A DNA stretch of 64,000 bases from an uncultured Pirellulaceae bacterium (GTDB lineage: Bacteria > Planctomycetota > Planctomycetia > Pirellulales > Pirellulaceae), in contig CALFUT010000012.1 of the NCBI GenBank assembly GCA_937929805.1, forward strand, positions 62,001-126,000. The letters are read 5' to 3'. The translations under genes and the position numbers were made by a program. Each line of letters starts with the position of its first letter. Position 1 is the stretch's first letter. Shown in pieces: positions 8,459-19,891 of the stretch. The notes below the pieces were generated by a model that was not told the origin of the DNA, searched no databases, and saw nothing but the letters and a program-made list of their open reading frames with translations.

Positions 8459-11400
8459 TTGGATGAGCAGGGCTTCCGCAAGCACCTTCGTGAAACAAGA
8501 ACTGACGCTAACGCGGTAAATGCCCCGAACATTGGATTCTGGCACAGGAGTTTTGCCGTGAAGAAGTTGGTCGCGACTTGGAAGATCACTCAAAAAGCCC
8601 TCGGTTACCGCACTTTGTGGAATCGTTTCTGGGCCAAGCAAAAATCTCGAAAAAGAAAGCGTCAGCAAGGCCACGCGAATCAGCATTACGGCCCACTCGA
8701 ACCGCGAAAGTTGTTGGCGTCCGTTACGCTCAGCGGGGACGTTGTAACAGTAGCTGGCACGCCAACTGACGATGTGATTCGCTTGGATGATAACAGCGAT
8801 CAGACGTTCACGGTGTCAGTTAACAATGATCCGGCGTTGACTCAAACATTTAGCTACAACAACATCGCCAGCGTAACGGTCAACGCTCTGGGGGGCGATG
8901 ACACGGTGACGAACAACCTGATTATACCAACGACGATTCACGGGCACGCAGGCGATGATTCATTGGCGGGAGGTTTCGCCGATGACGTTATCAACGGCGG
9001 CGGTGGTAACGATGTGATTCATGGTAGAAGTGGTGATGACAACATTCAGGCGTCAGCTGGCGACGACATTGTTTACGCGGGGCCAGGCAATGATTCCGTG
9101 CTCGGCGGAACCGGGATGGATCAGTTGTTTGGTCAGGCAGGAGATGATGTTCTTAATGGGCAGTCTGGCGACGACGAAATCTGGGGCGGTGATGGTTTAG
9201 ATCAACTGCTTGGAGGAAGTGGTAACGACGAACTTCGTGGCGAGGACGGGAACGACACGCTCGATGGAGGTGGCAATGACGATCGGATCTATGCTGGCGA
9301 AGGCGACGATCTGGTCACGGGTGGTGCCGGTCTCGATTGGTTGTACGGCCAAGCTGGCAACGATCACGTCTACGGTGGTGATGGAAACGATCAGGTCTAT
9401 GGAGGTGATGGAGACGACACTCTGACCGGAGATGGGGGAAGAGATACCGTCTCGGGAGGAGCCGGGAATGATGATCTGGATGGAGGTCAGGATGACGATG
9501 TGCTGATCGGTCATCAAGGCAATGACGAGCTAGCCGGCGGCGATGGTGATGATGAACTTTATGGTGGCGAAGATGATGACGTGTTGTGGGGGCAAGCTGG
9601 ACATGACAAGCTGTATGGCCAAGTCGGCAACGATACGCTAAACGGCGGAGCTGATCGCAACACTGTCGTTGGTGGCGAAGGCGATGATCACTACGTGGTG
9701 TCGGATGACTTTGATCGCCAAGACACGATTGCGGAAACAGCCGGTCAGGACACGATCGACTTCTCGAACTGGACAGGCACGTCGGGGGTAGCATTTTCTC
9801 TCGACGATATCTCCACTCAAATCATCACCACTCAGGGTGGTTCCGCAGAGGTTTCCGTGCGTCTTGCAGCAGCGTTCGAGGTCGAACACGTGATCGGTAC
9901 CGGTCTGCCAACAGATCAATTGGAGCTGGGGGTCACCTCATACACTTGGACCGTCAGCACATTGATTGATGAGAACGACGGTGATTATTCAGATGGCGAC
10001 TTAAGTCTCCGCGAAGCGTTGTTTTTGGCACAAACGACGGATGTATCCTCCGGCATCCGTAAAGTCATCCAATTTGATGAAGAATTTTTTGCCGATGGTG
10101 CAACTCGCTTGATGCAATTGGCGTACGATGGCAACAACGATGGAACAGCGGATTTTTTGGCCATTCGAACCAGTGTGCACATACAAGGCCCAGCCATGCA
10201 TCAACTGGCGATCCTTGGTGTAGAAGGCACGCGAGTGTTTCAAGTCTTTGGCGTTGACCATCTGGACGGAACTGAAACTGATGTCGCAATCAGCGGACTG
10301 ACCATCGAAGGTGCAGGTAACGTTGGTGTGCGAAGTGCGGGCGGAAGGTTGACTCTTCAGGACGTTCGCATTTGGGACAACGTCGGTTCGGGAGTCTCTA
10401 CTAGCCGGACCGATCTGCACATCCTCGACAGTGAAATCATTGGCAACAGAGCTACGTACGCCGGTGCTGGAATTCGTTACATTGCAGATGAAGTGGGCGA
10501 CCATCAGTTGGAAATCGTCAACAGTCTTTTTACGGGTAATGAAAGCGACGCCCAAGGCGGAGCCATCTATGTCAACACTCTGGGTGCGGATAGTGTGCAG
10601 TTCACGGTTTCCGGGGGCACCGATATTTTGGTAAACAGTGCGACCGACGGTAGCGGGATTTTTATTCATGATGCTGCTGGTGTCCTGAGCACTCAGATTC
10701 TTGACAGCCAAGTTCTGTCGAGTGCTGATTCACCTGACTTGGGGGGAACGGCAGCCTCGGTTGCCGCCGTGACAGTGGACAACAGTGTCGTGGGTTCAGC
10801 GCCACGAGGGTTCTTCACGGTTGAGTCCGTTGTCGACGAGCTGGCGGATGGCTTAGCAGTGCGCGAGGCCGGTGCAACGACTGCGGGACCGAGTGGTGAC
10901 TCTGTTTCTGCTGATGCAGCAGGTCAAATTGCCACGGACAAAGAATCTTCCGTTTCCTTCCAGTCGTTGGTTTTGTTGGCCAATACTTTTGCCATCGGTG
11001 GACAGGATACGTATGCCGATAGTGCGTCGATCGAAGCTTGGTATCGCGACGGCGGATTGATCAGTGATGGCGATACGCCTTCGCAACCATTCAGTTTGGC
11101 TCGTCCGGATTTGCTTGAGGAGATTCAAGTGGAGTTCAAGCTGGACGTGCAAGTTGACGCCGATGCCCTTCGAATTTTCGACGACAATGCTGGAGGTATT
11201 CCCGTATCGTTAGAGGGGGTTGGGTTTACGCAAACTGGCAATGTTGCAACTTGGGATCTGTCCAGTGTTGTCGGTGATTTTGCAGCCGGAAATTACACTT
11301 TGTCGTTAAACCACCAGTTGATCACAACCTTAGGCTTTCAAGGTCAAGAGAATCCGATTGCATACGACACGGCGATGAGTCAGCAAGTTCATGTTGCCAT

Positions 11401-14400
11401 TCCTGGTGATGCGAATCTTGATCGAATTGTGGACGTTTTGGGTGATGCGTTTGTGCTAGTTGGCAGTCTGGGTTCGACTTCTGGTAAGACTTGGAGTACC
11501 GGAGACTTTGACGCTGACGGAGATGTCGACGTCCTCGGGGACGCATTTGTGCTTGTATCAACCCTCGGAGCATCCTTGCCCAACGCTCCGATGACGGTTG
11601 GCTTGGAGTCGCTGGAAAGCGGATTGCAAGTGTCGACCCAAAGTGATGTCGTTGACGGCAACTATGGTCCGGGAAACTTGAGCTTGCGTGAAGCAGCTCT
11701 GCTGGTCGACAGCTACCAACTGGACCGGCCAATCACATTTGCTGATGGCTTGAACAATATTTTTCTCGAAGATGAAATATCCATCGATTCTGGATTCACT
11801 ATTGAAGGGCCCGGCTCCGACGAACTGACAATCTCAAGAACAACGCCTGGTAGGCTGTTCAGGATTGACGGTGGAAATGACGCTTTCATTTCCGGGGTTT
11901 CATTGTCAGCACTGGAGGATATTCATCATACGGAAATGCGTGGTGGCGTCATTTACAATACTGGCGCGGGCAGCCTTGCACTCTACGATGTGGTCGTCTC
12001 AGGTGGGCGTGCCCAACGTGGCGGAGGAATCTACAGCGACGGACCACTGACCCTGCGTAATACTGTTGTTTCAAACAACGTCGCCACCGACTTTGGCGGC
12101 GGTATCTATCAAGCTTCCGGTACATTGGACGTAGGGTGGAGCACCATTGAAGACAATTATTCATTTTCTGCTGCTGCTGGCGTTTACACCGCAGTAGGAA
12201 GCAATCTTTGGATTGTCTCTAGCACAATTTCTCAAAACTATGCTCTGGGGGCAGTGGGCGGAATCTTTGCAGACGGTAGCGAAGTGATACTGTTTGGTGC
12301 GACAGTTTCCTCGAATGTCTCGGACGGCGGTGCCGGTGGGCTGTATTTGCTTGGTTCAACCGCGATGCTCACTAATGTGACCATCGAGCAAAACCGGTCG
12401 TGGTATTGGTCTGGTGGCGGTATTGACGCTACGGCTGGTTCGACTTTCCAGTTGTTTGGAAACACGACCGTTGACAACAACAGAGACTTTACCGGCAACG
12501 AAAGCAATGTTCTTGATCGATCATTCAATGCGATTACCGACGGCTTGCCATCAAGTGCTCAACTCGATTCTTCCGGGACGGTGGAATTCTCGTTAAACGA
12601 GAACTTGGTTTTATTTGCGAGTACAAGTGCCGATTCAGATGGGTCGATGGATGATGGTCTGCCACCCGAGTATTGCCTTGGCGAGGACGGCGAGCCAACA
12701 TCATGTGGTGGCGGCATGGGCATGGACGACGGCATGGGCATGGATGACGGCATGGGCATGGACGACGGCATGGGCATGGGCATGGACGACGGCATGGGCA
12801 TGGATGACGGCATGGGCATGGATGACGGCATGGGCATGGGCATGGGCGTGGGCATGGACGACGGCGGAGGCGGAGGCGGCACTCCTGAAGAGCCAGAACT
12901 ACGTCTCATTGCCAACCGTGCATCAACACTTGAAAGCGGTATCCTCGAGTTTCGCGTTCAATTGTGGGATCCAGATTTCCAAGCTGCTGATGGTGCTAGA
13001 TTCAGCTTTGCAACTGGTGGTGGAAGTGCGACGCCCGAACTTGATTACGGTTCTAGGTCAGGAGCCATAACGCTGGATAAACACTTGGCCACGAGGTGGG
13101 TTACGATCCAAACGTATGCAGATGCCGACTACCCCGAGGGCGTCGAGAACGTTCACATTGCGTTGACTTCCGTGACGCCAGGGGTCTTTGCTAGTGGGGA
13201 CCCAATTCCTGCAGTTGAATTTCGAAACGGTGGCTATGATGAATCATTGAATCTTCGAATCGTTGATGTTGAACCTCCACCAGTGCCGCCGGAGGGTTCG
13301 CCACCTTCTGGCGATGGCGGCGCCGATGTCGTAGATGAACCTGAATCCACAACTGCCTACTTCCGTCACGGTTGGCACTATGGTTGGAGTTCTAGCTTTG
13401 GCGATTTCCATGAAAGGGCCGACGCATTTGAGGAAGCACACCGCGAGTGGTACGAAGAACACATTGAATGTGTTGAAGACGAGACCTGCAGTGGCAGCTA
13501 CTATGGCTACTGGGGTGGCTACTGGGGCAACTATGGTTACAACGGTTTCGGCTCAAACCACAACGGCTACTGGGGTTACTGGGGCGGAATGGTGGAAGGT
13601 CAGACGGATGATTACCGTCGGTACATCCCGGTGTTCCTGACCGACGCAGTAGACCGTTCTGTGACAGTCACGATTGAGGCCACGGACATTACCGCAACCG
13701 AAGACAGCGACTATCGACTGCTTACCAATCAAGTCACCTTCAAAGCGGGCGAAACGGTCGCGTGGGTAGAGATCGAGGTCCCAGACGACGATCTGCGTGA
13801 GCCTGCCGAGGTGTTTAAGCTGGAGCTGGCCAGTGCAACGGGTGCGAGCGTCGATGAAGTTCGTGACCGGTTCTACGGCACGATCTTTGACACTGGCGTG
13901 AATCTGGTTGTTGACGGTCTGAATGGATCCGAAGAAGAAGATCCGGGGGCGGTTGTCTGGCGAAATAGTGACTTCTCGAAAGAGGTGCCTGCCGACGACC
14001 CTCCAAATGATGGATCAATGCCCTACGCTCCCGACTACGAAGCTGAGTCGGACGAGTTTGATCCAGATTACCGCAGTGACTTTACATCTGCTTCAATCGA
14101 CTTGAACCACTATTGGTGGAGTTGGAGGGGCAGAGGCTACCAGTACGACTACTTAGGTAATCCTGAGAACGAAATTGACCCATTCAGCGAACCGAGCGAC
14201 TATCGCGTAACACTCGACTTTGATGACGACCTGATCGAGCTATGGGTTGTTGACACGTACGGGCAAGATGACACCGACTGGGAAGGCTTCGAGGAAGTTG
14301 AAACGCCTGAAGGACAGCCACAACTATATAAGATCCGACCAGGTGTTGAGCTAACACCCGGCTCCGGACGATTGAATTTCTGGATTGAAGGTATTGAGAA

Positions 14401-17380
14401 CAGTTCCGATTTTGATGAACTTGATTCAATCACTGTTACAGCTGAGTCCGTCAGGCGTTCCATTGAGTGGGAAGACACTGCGAACTTCATCGTTGGTGAT
14501 CAGGAAGTGTTTCCACGCTCCGAGTATGTTTCAGCAGACGACTCCGTGGAGGCAGTCTATGCTTTCCAAGGGGTTGACGTGGCTGGCGTAGAAGGTGAAA
14601 CCGTTCGGTTCCGGATATTGAATCTGGACGGAAGCAGCACAGGTGTTTCCGCTTCCAGCACAATTAAAGATGGTTTGGCGGGAGCCACGCTGTCACTGCC
14701 TTTCCGCGTCGCGGGGGCACGCTATGTCATTGAGTCAGTTGTCGACGGTGTTGACGCTCGAAGTAGCGAATTCGAGGTCACTCCCGGCAATGCCGCTCAG
14801 GTTGAATGGGAGGTGTTCGTCGATGGACAGTCGGTTGGCAGTTCACTCCCGGTCGCTCCGGCTCATGATCCGGATATCGAGGTCAGGATTGAGGCAACCT
14901 TCAAAGATCAGTACGACAACCTTATCGAAGACACTGGAGTGACGTGGCAGGACGCGAGCAATCACCCTAATGATATTTTTGCCCACGTCGAAGATCTGAT
15001 CGACGGATTTGGTACCACCACAGACGGGAAGTCTGTGCTCACCATCGCAGCAGACAAGCTTCCCTCAATACTTTCATTGGCGGTGCAAGCCGATGATTTT
15101 GAAGCCCAGTCCACTTTAGTTGGCTCCGAATTACGGGTTAACCTCGCGTTCGAGCACGGCATCCTATACTTCGAGGGGTTCGGTGCCCAAACCAGCACGG
15201 CAGTTACGGCGATTGTGACGGATCTTGCGGGCAACCCTGCTCCTGATGGCACTCTGGTTCGTTTTCAGGATTCAAAAGGACTGTTGCGTGGAAGGCAAGC
15301 ATTTACCAGCGGCGGATCCGCGACGGTAACACTATCGATTGCCGGAGGCGACAGACATTCTCTCGTTGGGTTAAATTACATCTCTGCAGAGGCAGCCGGA
15401 TTCTACTCAGGTGACTCAGGAGTTGCCGCCGCAGCTCAAACGATCGAGATCAAGCGCAGTGTCGGTGTCAATGACTTCGGCGCGGTAATCAAAGCGGATC
15501 ACACTTCACTTTCTTATGATGGCTTAAGAACGGAGACCTTTGAAAATCTTGATGGGTCGATGACAAATGTCACCATTACCGATGTGACCCATGTTCGGCT
15601 TGATCGTCTTGACCCGACTCTGAACTACCGAATAAGAGTCGAAGAATTCCGGTCTGGTTCTGTCTTTTTCCCAGGTGGAACAACTGGCAGTTACATAATA
15701 CCTGACGGAGCAGACGAATTTACGGTTCAGCTGTTCACGGGAGCCGCTGCATCCGGTGTCAGTAAAGTCCGCTTGGTACTTGAGTACTGGGACGGAATCA
15801 TCTTTGGTTGGGAAGAGGTCAACTCAACAACAAGTTCGTGGGATATTGTGCTTGGCGGAAGGGAGGAGCTTTCACGTCTTGAGTACGTGGGTAACAGCCT
15901 CGGCAATTTCCTGTGGGGAGCAGTAGCCGGAAGTGACAATCTTGATGCTGCTTTAGCGGGTGATATCACGCTGAGCGTGCTTCCGATTGTTGGCGCCATA
16001 CCTGATATACGTGACCTTGCAATCAACCTATGGAGTCTGACGCCGTTTTCTGCCCGCGACTTTAACGGCTTGGACACCACGCTCGCGGTTCTAGGGTTGG
16101 TTGCGGAGTTCACTGGGCCGGGCGACTTGGCAGTCGACGCGACTCGAGCGTTCGTGCGAGTGTCACGGGCTGCAAACGTTGGACAATTTGCCGTTGCTGC
16201 GGCACCACTTCTGCACGCAATGGCGACCGAAATTTACAACTACGCCCTCGGTGCATCGCCTGCAACTGCTAATTCAAGTTCGTCCAAAAGTCCCCACGAT
16301 GCCCTTGCCGCCGTTTCTGCAGTCAACCTGTTCGACCCGGCGACCATCCGGCAATTGATTACCCAGATGGGTGATTTCGGGCCGGACAGCAGAAAAGCCA
16401 TGGAAGTCGTGGGCGGCTTCCTAATCAAAGCCAATGAAGGTGTAGCTGATGCAATCCGCGGTGCGACCGAGGTTCTTGGTGCCAAGGCATCACGCATCAT
16501 CCAAGATGGCATGGGCGAACTGGGCGGTGAAAAAGTCGCGGATGCCTTGATTCGGGCCGCTGCCAGAACCAACAGCGTCGATGAGTTGGCTCACGGAATA
16601 TCGCATCTGATCACTGCGATGAAGGGGGATGCAAGCGGGAGAATATTTGCGGCTTTTGACTCAGCCTCGCCCGAGGAGTTGGCGGACGTCATTGTAAAGC
16701 TGGGAAAAGCGTCGGCAAAAGTTGGTGATCAGCCATTTGGACAAACTTCGAAACTGCTGATTCACATGGCTGAAACGGGGTTGATACCGGGCAGTGCAGG
16801 TCGGCTTGGACAAGAAGGCTTACGTATGATTCAGCGAGTCGCGGATGATCTTGATAGAGCAACTGACAGATTTTCACAGCGAGATATGCTGGAGTGGTTC
16901 CAGTTGGTGGCAAGGCAGAAAGCAGGACAAAGCCAAATCAGGGCGCTATCGGGTGTGCTGTACGAGCTTCAACGAATTGTTGAAATAACTGATGAATTTG
17001 TTGCCCAGGGAGGGAATATTGTGGCATCCACCCTCCGGTGGAGCTTCAAGGCGGTTGATGGAACGCGTTCGCGATCACTTGATTTGTTCATCGACGACGG
17101 TGTTGAAAAAGTCGCCTATGAGATCAAAAGCAGCTTGAAAACGAAAGACTCTGTCAATACCTTGCTAAAGCAATTAATGGCGTTTAAGGTTGCAAGAAAT
17201 CCAGATCGGCTGGTTGCAGGCATCGTTGACGATTCCACTAAAACGTTTGTTCTGGAAAAACTGGAGGAATTGGCAGGAAACAACAGCGTTGCTCGAGACA
17301 TCATTGACGAGCTGGATTTTAGTATCGTCGAAAGCCTTTGGAACGTCGACTTCCTTGGTAACAATATCTTTCAAGGATAG
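8459..17380 (+). CDS. Giant LEPR-XLL / RTX / beta-helix surface protein with C-terminal nuclease domain
   Basis: A 2973-residue secreted protein. In order: a basic N-terminus with LEPRKLLAS (about residues 80-88; planctomycete LEPR-XLL motif); RTX-type GGxGxD calcium repeats (about 162-411); two SLREA-type stretches each followed by right-handed beta-helix-like repeats (about 500-760 and 1070-1360); a dockerin-like pair with DVLGDAF (about 980-1037); Met-Gly-Asp repeats (about 1418-1470); two Calx-beta-like regions around a Tyr/Trp/Gly-rich stretch (about 1480-1815); Ig-like segments; a hydrophobic pre-toxin-like region (about 2480-2600); helices. The C-terminal 160 residues hold GVLYELQRI, then LDLFIDD and YEIKSS (D2875, E2888, K2890), a PD-(D/E)XK nuclease pattern. 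Start is TTG by frame; GTG/ATG starts further in would still keep LEPR-XLL. Polymorphic-toxin function is inference. Confidence 0.85.
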   Translation: MDEQGFRKHLRETRTDANAVNAPNIGFWHRSFAVKKLVATWKITQKALGYRTLWNRFWAKQKSRKRKRQQGHANQHYGPLEPRKLLASVTLSGDVVTVAGTPTDDVIRLDDNSDQTFTVSVNNDPALTQTFSYNNIASVTVNALGGDDTVTNNLIIPTTIHGHAGDDSLAGGFADDVINGGGGNDVIHGRSGDDNIQASAGDDIVYAGPGNDSVLGGTGMDQLFGQAGDDVLNGQSGDDEIWGGDGLDQLLGGSGNDELRGEDGNDTLDGGGNDDRIYAGEGDDLVTGGAGLDWLYGQAGNDHVYGGDGNDQVYGGDGDDTLTGDGGRDTVSGGAGNDDLDGGQDDDVLIGHQGNDELAGGDGDDELYGGEDDDVLWGQAGHDKLYGQVGNDTLNGGADRNTVVGGEGDDHYVVSDDFDRQDTIAETAGQDTIDFSNWTGTSGVAFSLDDISTQIITTQGGSAEVSVRLAAAFEVEHVIGTGLPTDQLELGVTSYTWTVSTLIDENDGDYSDGDLSLREALFLAQTTDVSSGIRKVIQFDEEFFADGATRLMQLAYDGNNDGTADFLAIRTSVHIQGPAMHQLAILGVEGTRVFQVFGVDHLDGTETDVAISGLTIEGAGNVGVRSAGGRLTLQDVRIWDNVGSGVSTSRTDLHILDSEIIGNRATYAGAGIRYIADEVGDHQLEIVNSLFTGNESDAQGGAIYVNTLGADSVQFTVSGGTDILVNSATDGSGIFIHDAAGVLSTQILDSQVLSSADSPDLGGTAASVAAVTVDNSVVGSAPRGFFTVESVVDELADGLAVREAGATTAGPSGDSVSADAAGQIATDKESSVSFQSLVLLANTFAIGGQDTYADSASIEAWYRDGGLISDGDTPSQPFSLARPDLLEEIQVEFKLDVQVDADALRIFDDNAGGIPVSLEGVGFTQTGNVATWDLSSVVGDFAAGNYTLSLNHQLITTLGFQGQENPIAYDTAMSQQVHVAIPGDANLDRIVDVLGDAFVLVGSLGSTSGKTWSTGDFDADGDVDVLGDAFVLVSTLGASLPNAPMTVGLESLESGLQVSTQSDVVDGNYGPGNLSLREAALLVDSYQLDRPITFADGLNNIFLEDEISIDSGFTIEGPGSDELTISRTTPGRLFRIDGGNDAFISGVSLSALEDIHHTEMRGGVIYNTGAGSLALYDVVVSGGRAQRGGGIYSDGPLTLRNTVVSNNVATDFGGGIYQASGTLDVGWSTIEDNYSFSAAAGVYTAVGSNLWIVSSTISQNYALGAVGGIFADGSEVILFGATVSSNVSDGGAGGLYLLGSTAMLTNVTIEQNRSWYWSGGGIDATAGSTFQLFGNTTVDNNRDFTGNESNVLDRSFNAITDGLPSSAQLDSSGTVEFSLNENLVLFASTSADSDGSMDDGLPPEYCLGEDGEPTSCGGGMGMDDGMGMDDGMGMDDGMGMGMDDGMGMDDGMGMDDGMGMGMGVGMDDGGGGGGTPEEPELRLIANRASTLESGILEFRVQLWDPDFQAADGARFSFATGGGSATPELDYGSRSGAITLDKHLATRWVTIQTYADADYPEGVENVHIALTSVTPGVFASGDPIPAVEFRNGGYDESLNLRIVDVEPPPVPPEGSPPSGDGGADVVDEPESTTAYFRHGWHYGWSSSFGDFHERADAFEEAHREWYEEHIECVEDETCSGSYYGYWGGYWGNYGYNGFGSNHNGYWGYWGGMVEGQTDDYRRYIPVFLTDAVDRSVTVTIEATDITATEDSDYRLLTNQVTFKAGETVAWVEIEVPDDDLREPAEVFKLELASATGASVDEVRDRFYGTIFDTGVNLVVDGLNGSEEEDPGAVVWRNSDFSKEVPADDPPNDGSMPYAPDYEAESDEFDPDYRSDFTSASIDLNHYWWSWRGRGYQYDYLGNPENEIDPFSEPSDYRVTLDFDDDLIELWVVDTYGQDDTDWEGFEEVETPEGQPQLYKIRPGVELTPGSGRLNFWIEGIENSSDFDELDSITVTAESVRRSIEWEDTANFIVGDQEVFPRSEYVSADDSVEAVYAFQGVDVAGVEGETVRFRILNLDGSSTGVSASSTIKDGLAGATLSLPFRVAGARYVIESVVDGVDARSSEFEVTPGNAAQVEWEVFVDGQSVGSSLPVAPAHDPDIEVRIEATFKDQYDNLIEDTGVTWQDASNHPNDIFAHVEDLIDGFGTTTDGKSVLTIAADKLPSILSLAVQADDFEAQSTLVGSELRVNLAFEHGILYFEGFGAQTSTAVTAIVTDLAGNPAPDGTLVRFQDSKGLLRGRQAFTSGGSATVTLSIAGGDRHSLVGLNYISAEAAGFYSGDSGVAAAAQTIEIKRSVGVNDFGAVIKADHTSLSYDGLRTETFENLDGSMTNVTITDVTHVRLDRLDPTLNYRIRVEEFRSGSVFFPGGTTGSYIIPDGADEFTVQLFTGAAASGVSKVRLVLEYWDGIIFGWEEVNSTTSSWDIVLGGREELSRLEYVGNSLGNFLWGAVAGSDNLDAALAGDITLSVLPIVGAIPDIRDLAINLWSLTPFSARDFNGLDTTLAVLGLVAEFTGPGDLAVDATRAFVRVSRAANVGQFAVAAAPLLHAMATEIYNYALGASPATANSSSSKSPHDALAAVSAVNLFDPATIRQLITQMGDFGPDSRKAMEVVGGFLIKANEGVADAIRGATEVLGAKASRIIQDGMGELGGEKVADALIRAAARTNSVDELAHGISHLITAMKGDASGRIFAAFDSASPEELADVIVKLGKASAKVGDQPFGQTSKLLIHMAETGLIPGSAGRLGQEGLRMIQRVADDLDRATDRFSQRDMLEWFQLVARQKAGQSQIRALSGVLYELQRIVEITDEFVAQGGNIVASTLRWSFKAVDGTRSRSLDLFIDDGVEKVAYEIKSSLKTKDSVNTLLKQLMAFKVARNPDRLVAGIVDDSTKTFVLEKLEELAGNNSVARDIIDELDFSIVESLWNVDFLGNNIFQG
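8944..9690 (+). repeat. In-frame RTX nonapeptide repeats
   Basis: About twenty GGDGNDxLxG-type units encoded in tandem inside the giant protein. In RTX proteins these form calcium-loaded beta-rolls outside the cell and are commonly associated with type I export. No T1SS genes are visible in this window. Confidence 0.85.
12715..12864 (+). repeat. In-frame 18-base minisatellite (MGMDDG)
   Basis: A tandem array of units close to ATGGGCATGGACGACGGC encodes (MGMDDG)n with some MGMG insertions, in frame with the giant protein. The copies differ mainly at the third positions of the Asp codons (GAC/GAT). The array likely varies in length by slippage or recombination. Confidence 0.85.
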
Positions 17381-17383
17381 AGG

Positions 17384-18460
17384 GTGAGTATTTTTCAGAA
17401 CTGTCACGTGACTAGGGGCGTGGTTACCGTATCGTCGGCCGATTCTGCCATTAGCGACCTCCGCAGGGCTTTGGAATCAGACAAATCGTTAGATTTTGAC
17501 CGCCCTCTTAAACGCGAAAGTGGCGAGTTTTCATTTTGGCTTCCCGATTCTTATCCCATTTGGGATGCGACTTGGTCAATGGAAGACTACATGCAGCTGT
17601 TCTTGATACGAATTAGCCATAATGTGGACCTTGACTCTCAACTGAAGCTGTTCGTTGACCAAGAAGCGGCGACTCCTATGCTCGTGATTGAGTTTGGAAA
17701 CGAGTGTTACGTGAGCTTATCGTACGGACACGGCTTATACGGGGCCAAGCCAACGGTATCCGATCCAATGGTTTTAAAATTGGATTTTTGTGCAAAACGT
17801 CGTGCTAATAATTTGGTTGCATGCCAATCGTTTGCATCCGTCGCAAAGGTGTGGAACGTAACTGAGGTTATGAAGCTTGAATCGAATGACCAGCCCGGCG
17901 TCCGCTTTCCCAAGAAGTATGCGGGGCTGCCACAGGGTGACTTCTCTTCAGGTCGTCAAGACGAAGGGGATTCATATCCCTCACGAATCGTCCTTGCTTG
18001 CAATCCGGAGAACTTATCATCGTTCGTTGGTTATGGTCGCGACACCATTGCTGCGTTGGAAGCACTGCTTGGCAAGCCGCTGATGGCCCGTTTTGTTTTG
18101 CAAGCGATGGGCGAAGAGAACCGTAAGAAGATGGTTGCTCACAGCCTCACCATTTCCGACAAGTGGGACATGGAATTTTATGGCCAGTACGCCAAAGGGT
18201 TCAGCCCGTTTGAACCGATTCCAGATCTGAAACATCCACGCATTTTTCCCGTCGTGGTCGCTCAGTTTACCGATCAAGCCGACAGACGTTTCGATCAGGT
18301 TCTGGACATGCAAATCAGCGTTCGCCATCAGCCGGATCAGCCGATCGATTTGCTGCTGCACAGCGGCCACAACTTTGAATTCATGCGAAGAATCGCCTCC
18401 AGTGCCGGGTTGGAAGTCGAGCAACTGCCGGATCGATTCCCTGATGGGCCAACACGCTGA
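17384..18460 (+). CDS. Candidate immunity / partner protein of the giant surface protein
   Basis: A 358-residue soluble protein with no recognised family. It starts with GTG only 3 bases after the stop of the giant protein, so the two are almost certainly cotranscribed. The position directly after a C-terminal nuclease domain is where polymorphic-toxin immunity genes lie; that role is inferred from context, not from a motif. There is no signal peptide or membrane segment, consistent with a cytoplasmic inhibitor of a nuclease. At 358 residues it is longer than most single-domain immunity proteins and may comprise two domains (about 1-170 and 180-358). Confidence 0.6.
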   Translation: MSIFQNCHVTRGVVTVSSADSAISDLRRALESDKSLDFDRPLKRESGEFSFWLPDSYPIWDATWSMEDYMQLFLIRISHNVDLDSQLKLFVDQEAATPMLVIEFGNECYVSLSYGHGLYGAKPTVSDPMVLKLDFCAKRRANNLVACQSFASVAKVWNVTEVMKLESNDQPGVRFPKKYAGLPQGDFSSGRQDEGDSYPSRIVLACNPENLSSFVGYGRDTIAALEALLGKPLMARFVLQAMGEENRKKMVAHSLTISDKWDMEFYGQYAKGFSPFEPIPDLKHPRIFPVVVAQFTDQADRRFDQVLDMQISVRHQPDQPIDLLLHSGHNFEFMRRIASSAGLEVEQLPDRFPDGPTR

Positions 18461-18538
18461 ATTTTTGGCGATACGTTTTGGGGCACGACCCACAATTCAA
18501 ATTGAACACTCATCTTCTTTACTAAGGAATTATTCCAT

Positions 18539-19231
18539 ATGCCTGCAACGATTTCCGTCACCGAACGGCTCGAAAAGAGCTTCGTGAAACACCTCCGAAT
18601 CGAAGGAGATCGCATGTTTTTCTTGATGGGTAAGCAGAAGCATGTGGATGCCGCTCTGCTAAATCCTGATGACCTCGCTCAGTCACTGCAACGCGGCTTT
18701 AAGGGCGTGACTTCCGATACGTTTTCTGTAAACCAGATCACGAGGTTCCGTCAGCGATCTGATCGAAAAACGATCCTCATTGGATTCCGAAATGATCGTG
18801 GTAAAAATCGCTCAATCGAAATCAACGTGACTGATCCGTCTACTCGCAAAACCATCGAGGAACATTTGGGACCACTTTTGAAAGAGAATGGTTTGCAGAA
18901 GATCTCTCAGCCCGCCTCAGCATTCGCGGTCGCTTGGAAACCCACTCTGGTGATCGTCGGCACTGCGTTGATTGGTGGCTCGGTCACGCTGTCTCAGGCT
19001 CAGGGCGGTATTGAAGCCTCGGATTCATCGAGCGGTTTCAGTGGTGGCCGCACCGCCAAAAAAGCAAAGGGTCTAGTCGTGCTTTTCAGATTGGTCGCTA
19101 ATGCACTCGGGTTTTGGGGCTGCTTATTGCTTACTTTGGCCATCATCGGAATCGCTGCGTGGAGTTTGGTTCGCAAGTTGGCCCTAAGACCAGTGATCAC
19201 CGAATATCAGGGTGCGGCCAACGCCATATAA
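18539..19231 (+). CDS. Hypothetical protein with PH-like N-terminus and two membrane segments
   Basis: A 230-residue protein, family not recognised. Residues 1-120 alternate strands and a final helix in a way that recalls a PH-like domain (RIEGDRMFFLMGK, TRKTIEEHLGPLL). Two hydrophobic segments follow at about 130-150 and 185-210, separated by a small polar loop, so it is probably anchored in the inner membrane with the N-terminal domain in the cytoplasm. An AAGGAAT ribosome site lies about 8 bases before the ATG. It sits 78 bases after the immunity candidate in the same direction and could belong to the same unit. Confidence 0.65.
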   Translation: MPATISVTERLEKSFVKHLRIEGDRMFFLMGKQKHVDAALLNPDDLAQSLQRGFKGVTSDTFSVNQITRFRQRSDRKTILIGFRNDRGKNRSIEINVTDPSTRKTIEEHLGPLLKENGLQKISQPASAFAVAWKPTLVIVGTALIGGSVTLSQAQGGIEASDSSSGFSGGRTAKKAKGLVVLFRLVANALGFWGCLLLTLAIIGIAAWSLVRKLALRPVITEYQGAANAI

Positions 19232-19370
19232 CAACCCCATCGATTGATTCAGGAAACTCGCCGATCTCGATCTATTACGCTGTCCACGCCGGCGCCATAT
19301 TTCTGATATTCTTACTCATTTCGGTTTGACTGCCATCGACAAGTATCTCAATTGCACCCAAACGAAAGTT

Positions 19371-19850
19371 ATGTTATCCGATCTTTTTATCTGCTTCTGG
19401 CTGTTCGTATCTCTGTCATGGAATCTGCCAAATACCTTCTTCGCGCGACGTTGCGTATCAAAGATTGGGCCCTTGATTCGATGGAGTGGGCTTTGGCACA
19501 GCTGGAGTATGTTTGCCCCGACACCCGTTCAAGTGGAATGGCGATTTCAAGTTGAGTTGACGATGAGGGACGGTACCGTTGAAGTTCATGAGTTACTAAA
19601 ACATCATGAGCTCAGCAAGTGGATGGCATTCTTAACTGTCCGCGAGAGAAAGTACCAAACTTTTCTCATTAAGAAGAACCAGAAAATTCATCACGCTGCC
19701 ATCTGTAATTTCACCCGGAAACGATTTGCTGAAGACTTTGACCAAGTTGTCCAAGGCAGATTGGTCAGAAAAAAACGCAGAATTCCGTTGCCGTTTGAGG
19801 CTCAAGCAAACGATTTCGAAGAACGAGTGGTCTATACTACTCGGTACTGA
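19371..19850 (+). CDS. HTTM-associated membrane-anchored protein
   Basis: About 159 residues from the ATG at 19371; a TTG at 19326 in the same frame is an alternative start. It has one N-terminal hydrophobic segment, then WHSWSMFAPTP and VEWRFQVELTMRDGTVE, a pattern seen in small proteins encoded beside HTTM-domain proteins. The C-terminus is basic (RLVRKKRRIP). It is immediately upstream of the HTTM gene (41 bases) and is read as its partner; function unknown. Confidence 0.6.
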   Translation: MLSDLFICFWLFVSLSWNLPNTFFARRCVSKIGPLIRWSGLWHSWSMFAPTPVQVEWRFQVELTMRDGTVEVHELLKHHELSKWMAFLTVRERKYQTFLIKKNQKIHHAAICNFTRKRFAEDFDQVVQGRLVRKKRRIPLPFEAQANDFEERVVYTTRY

Positions 19851-19891
19851 ATGTCATCCCAACACGGTTTGCCCTACATCGATTCAAACCA

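Noticed and set aside
12559-12915. Pro/Met-rich leftward ORF
   Set aside because: It is the antisense of the Met-Asp-Gly minisatellite; long open frames arise there from the repeat itself.
8459-17380. Type I secretion genes expected beside an RTX protein
   Set aside because: No ABC exporter, HlyD-like or TolC-like gene was found in the flanks, so no dedicated export locus is claimed.
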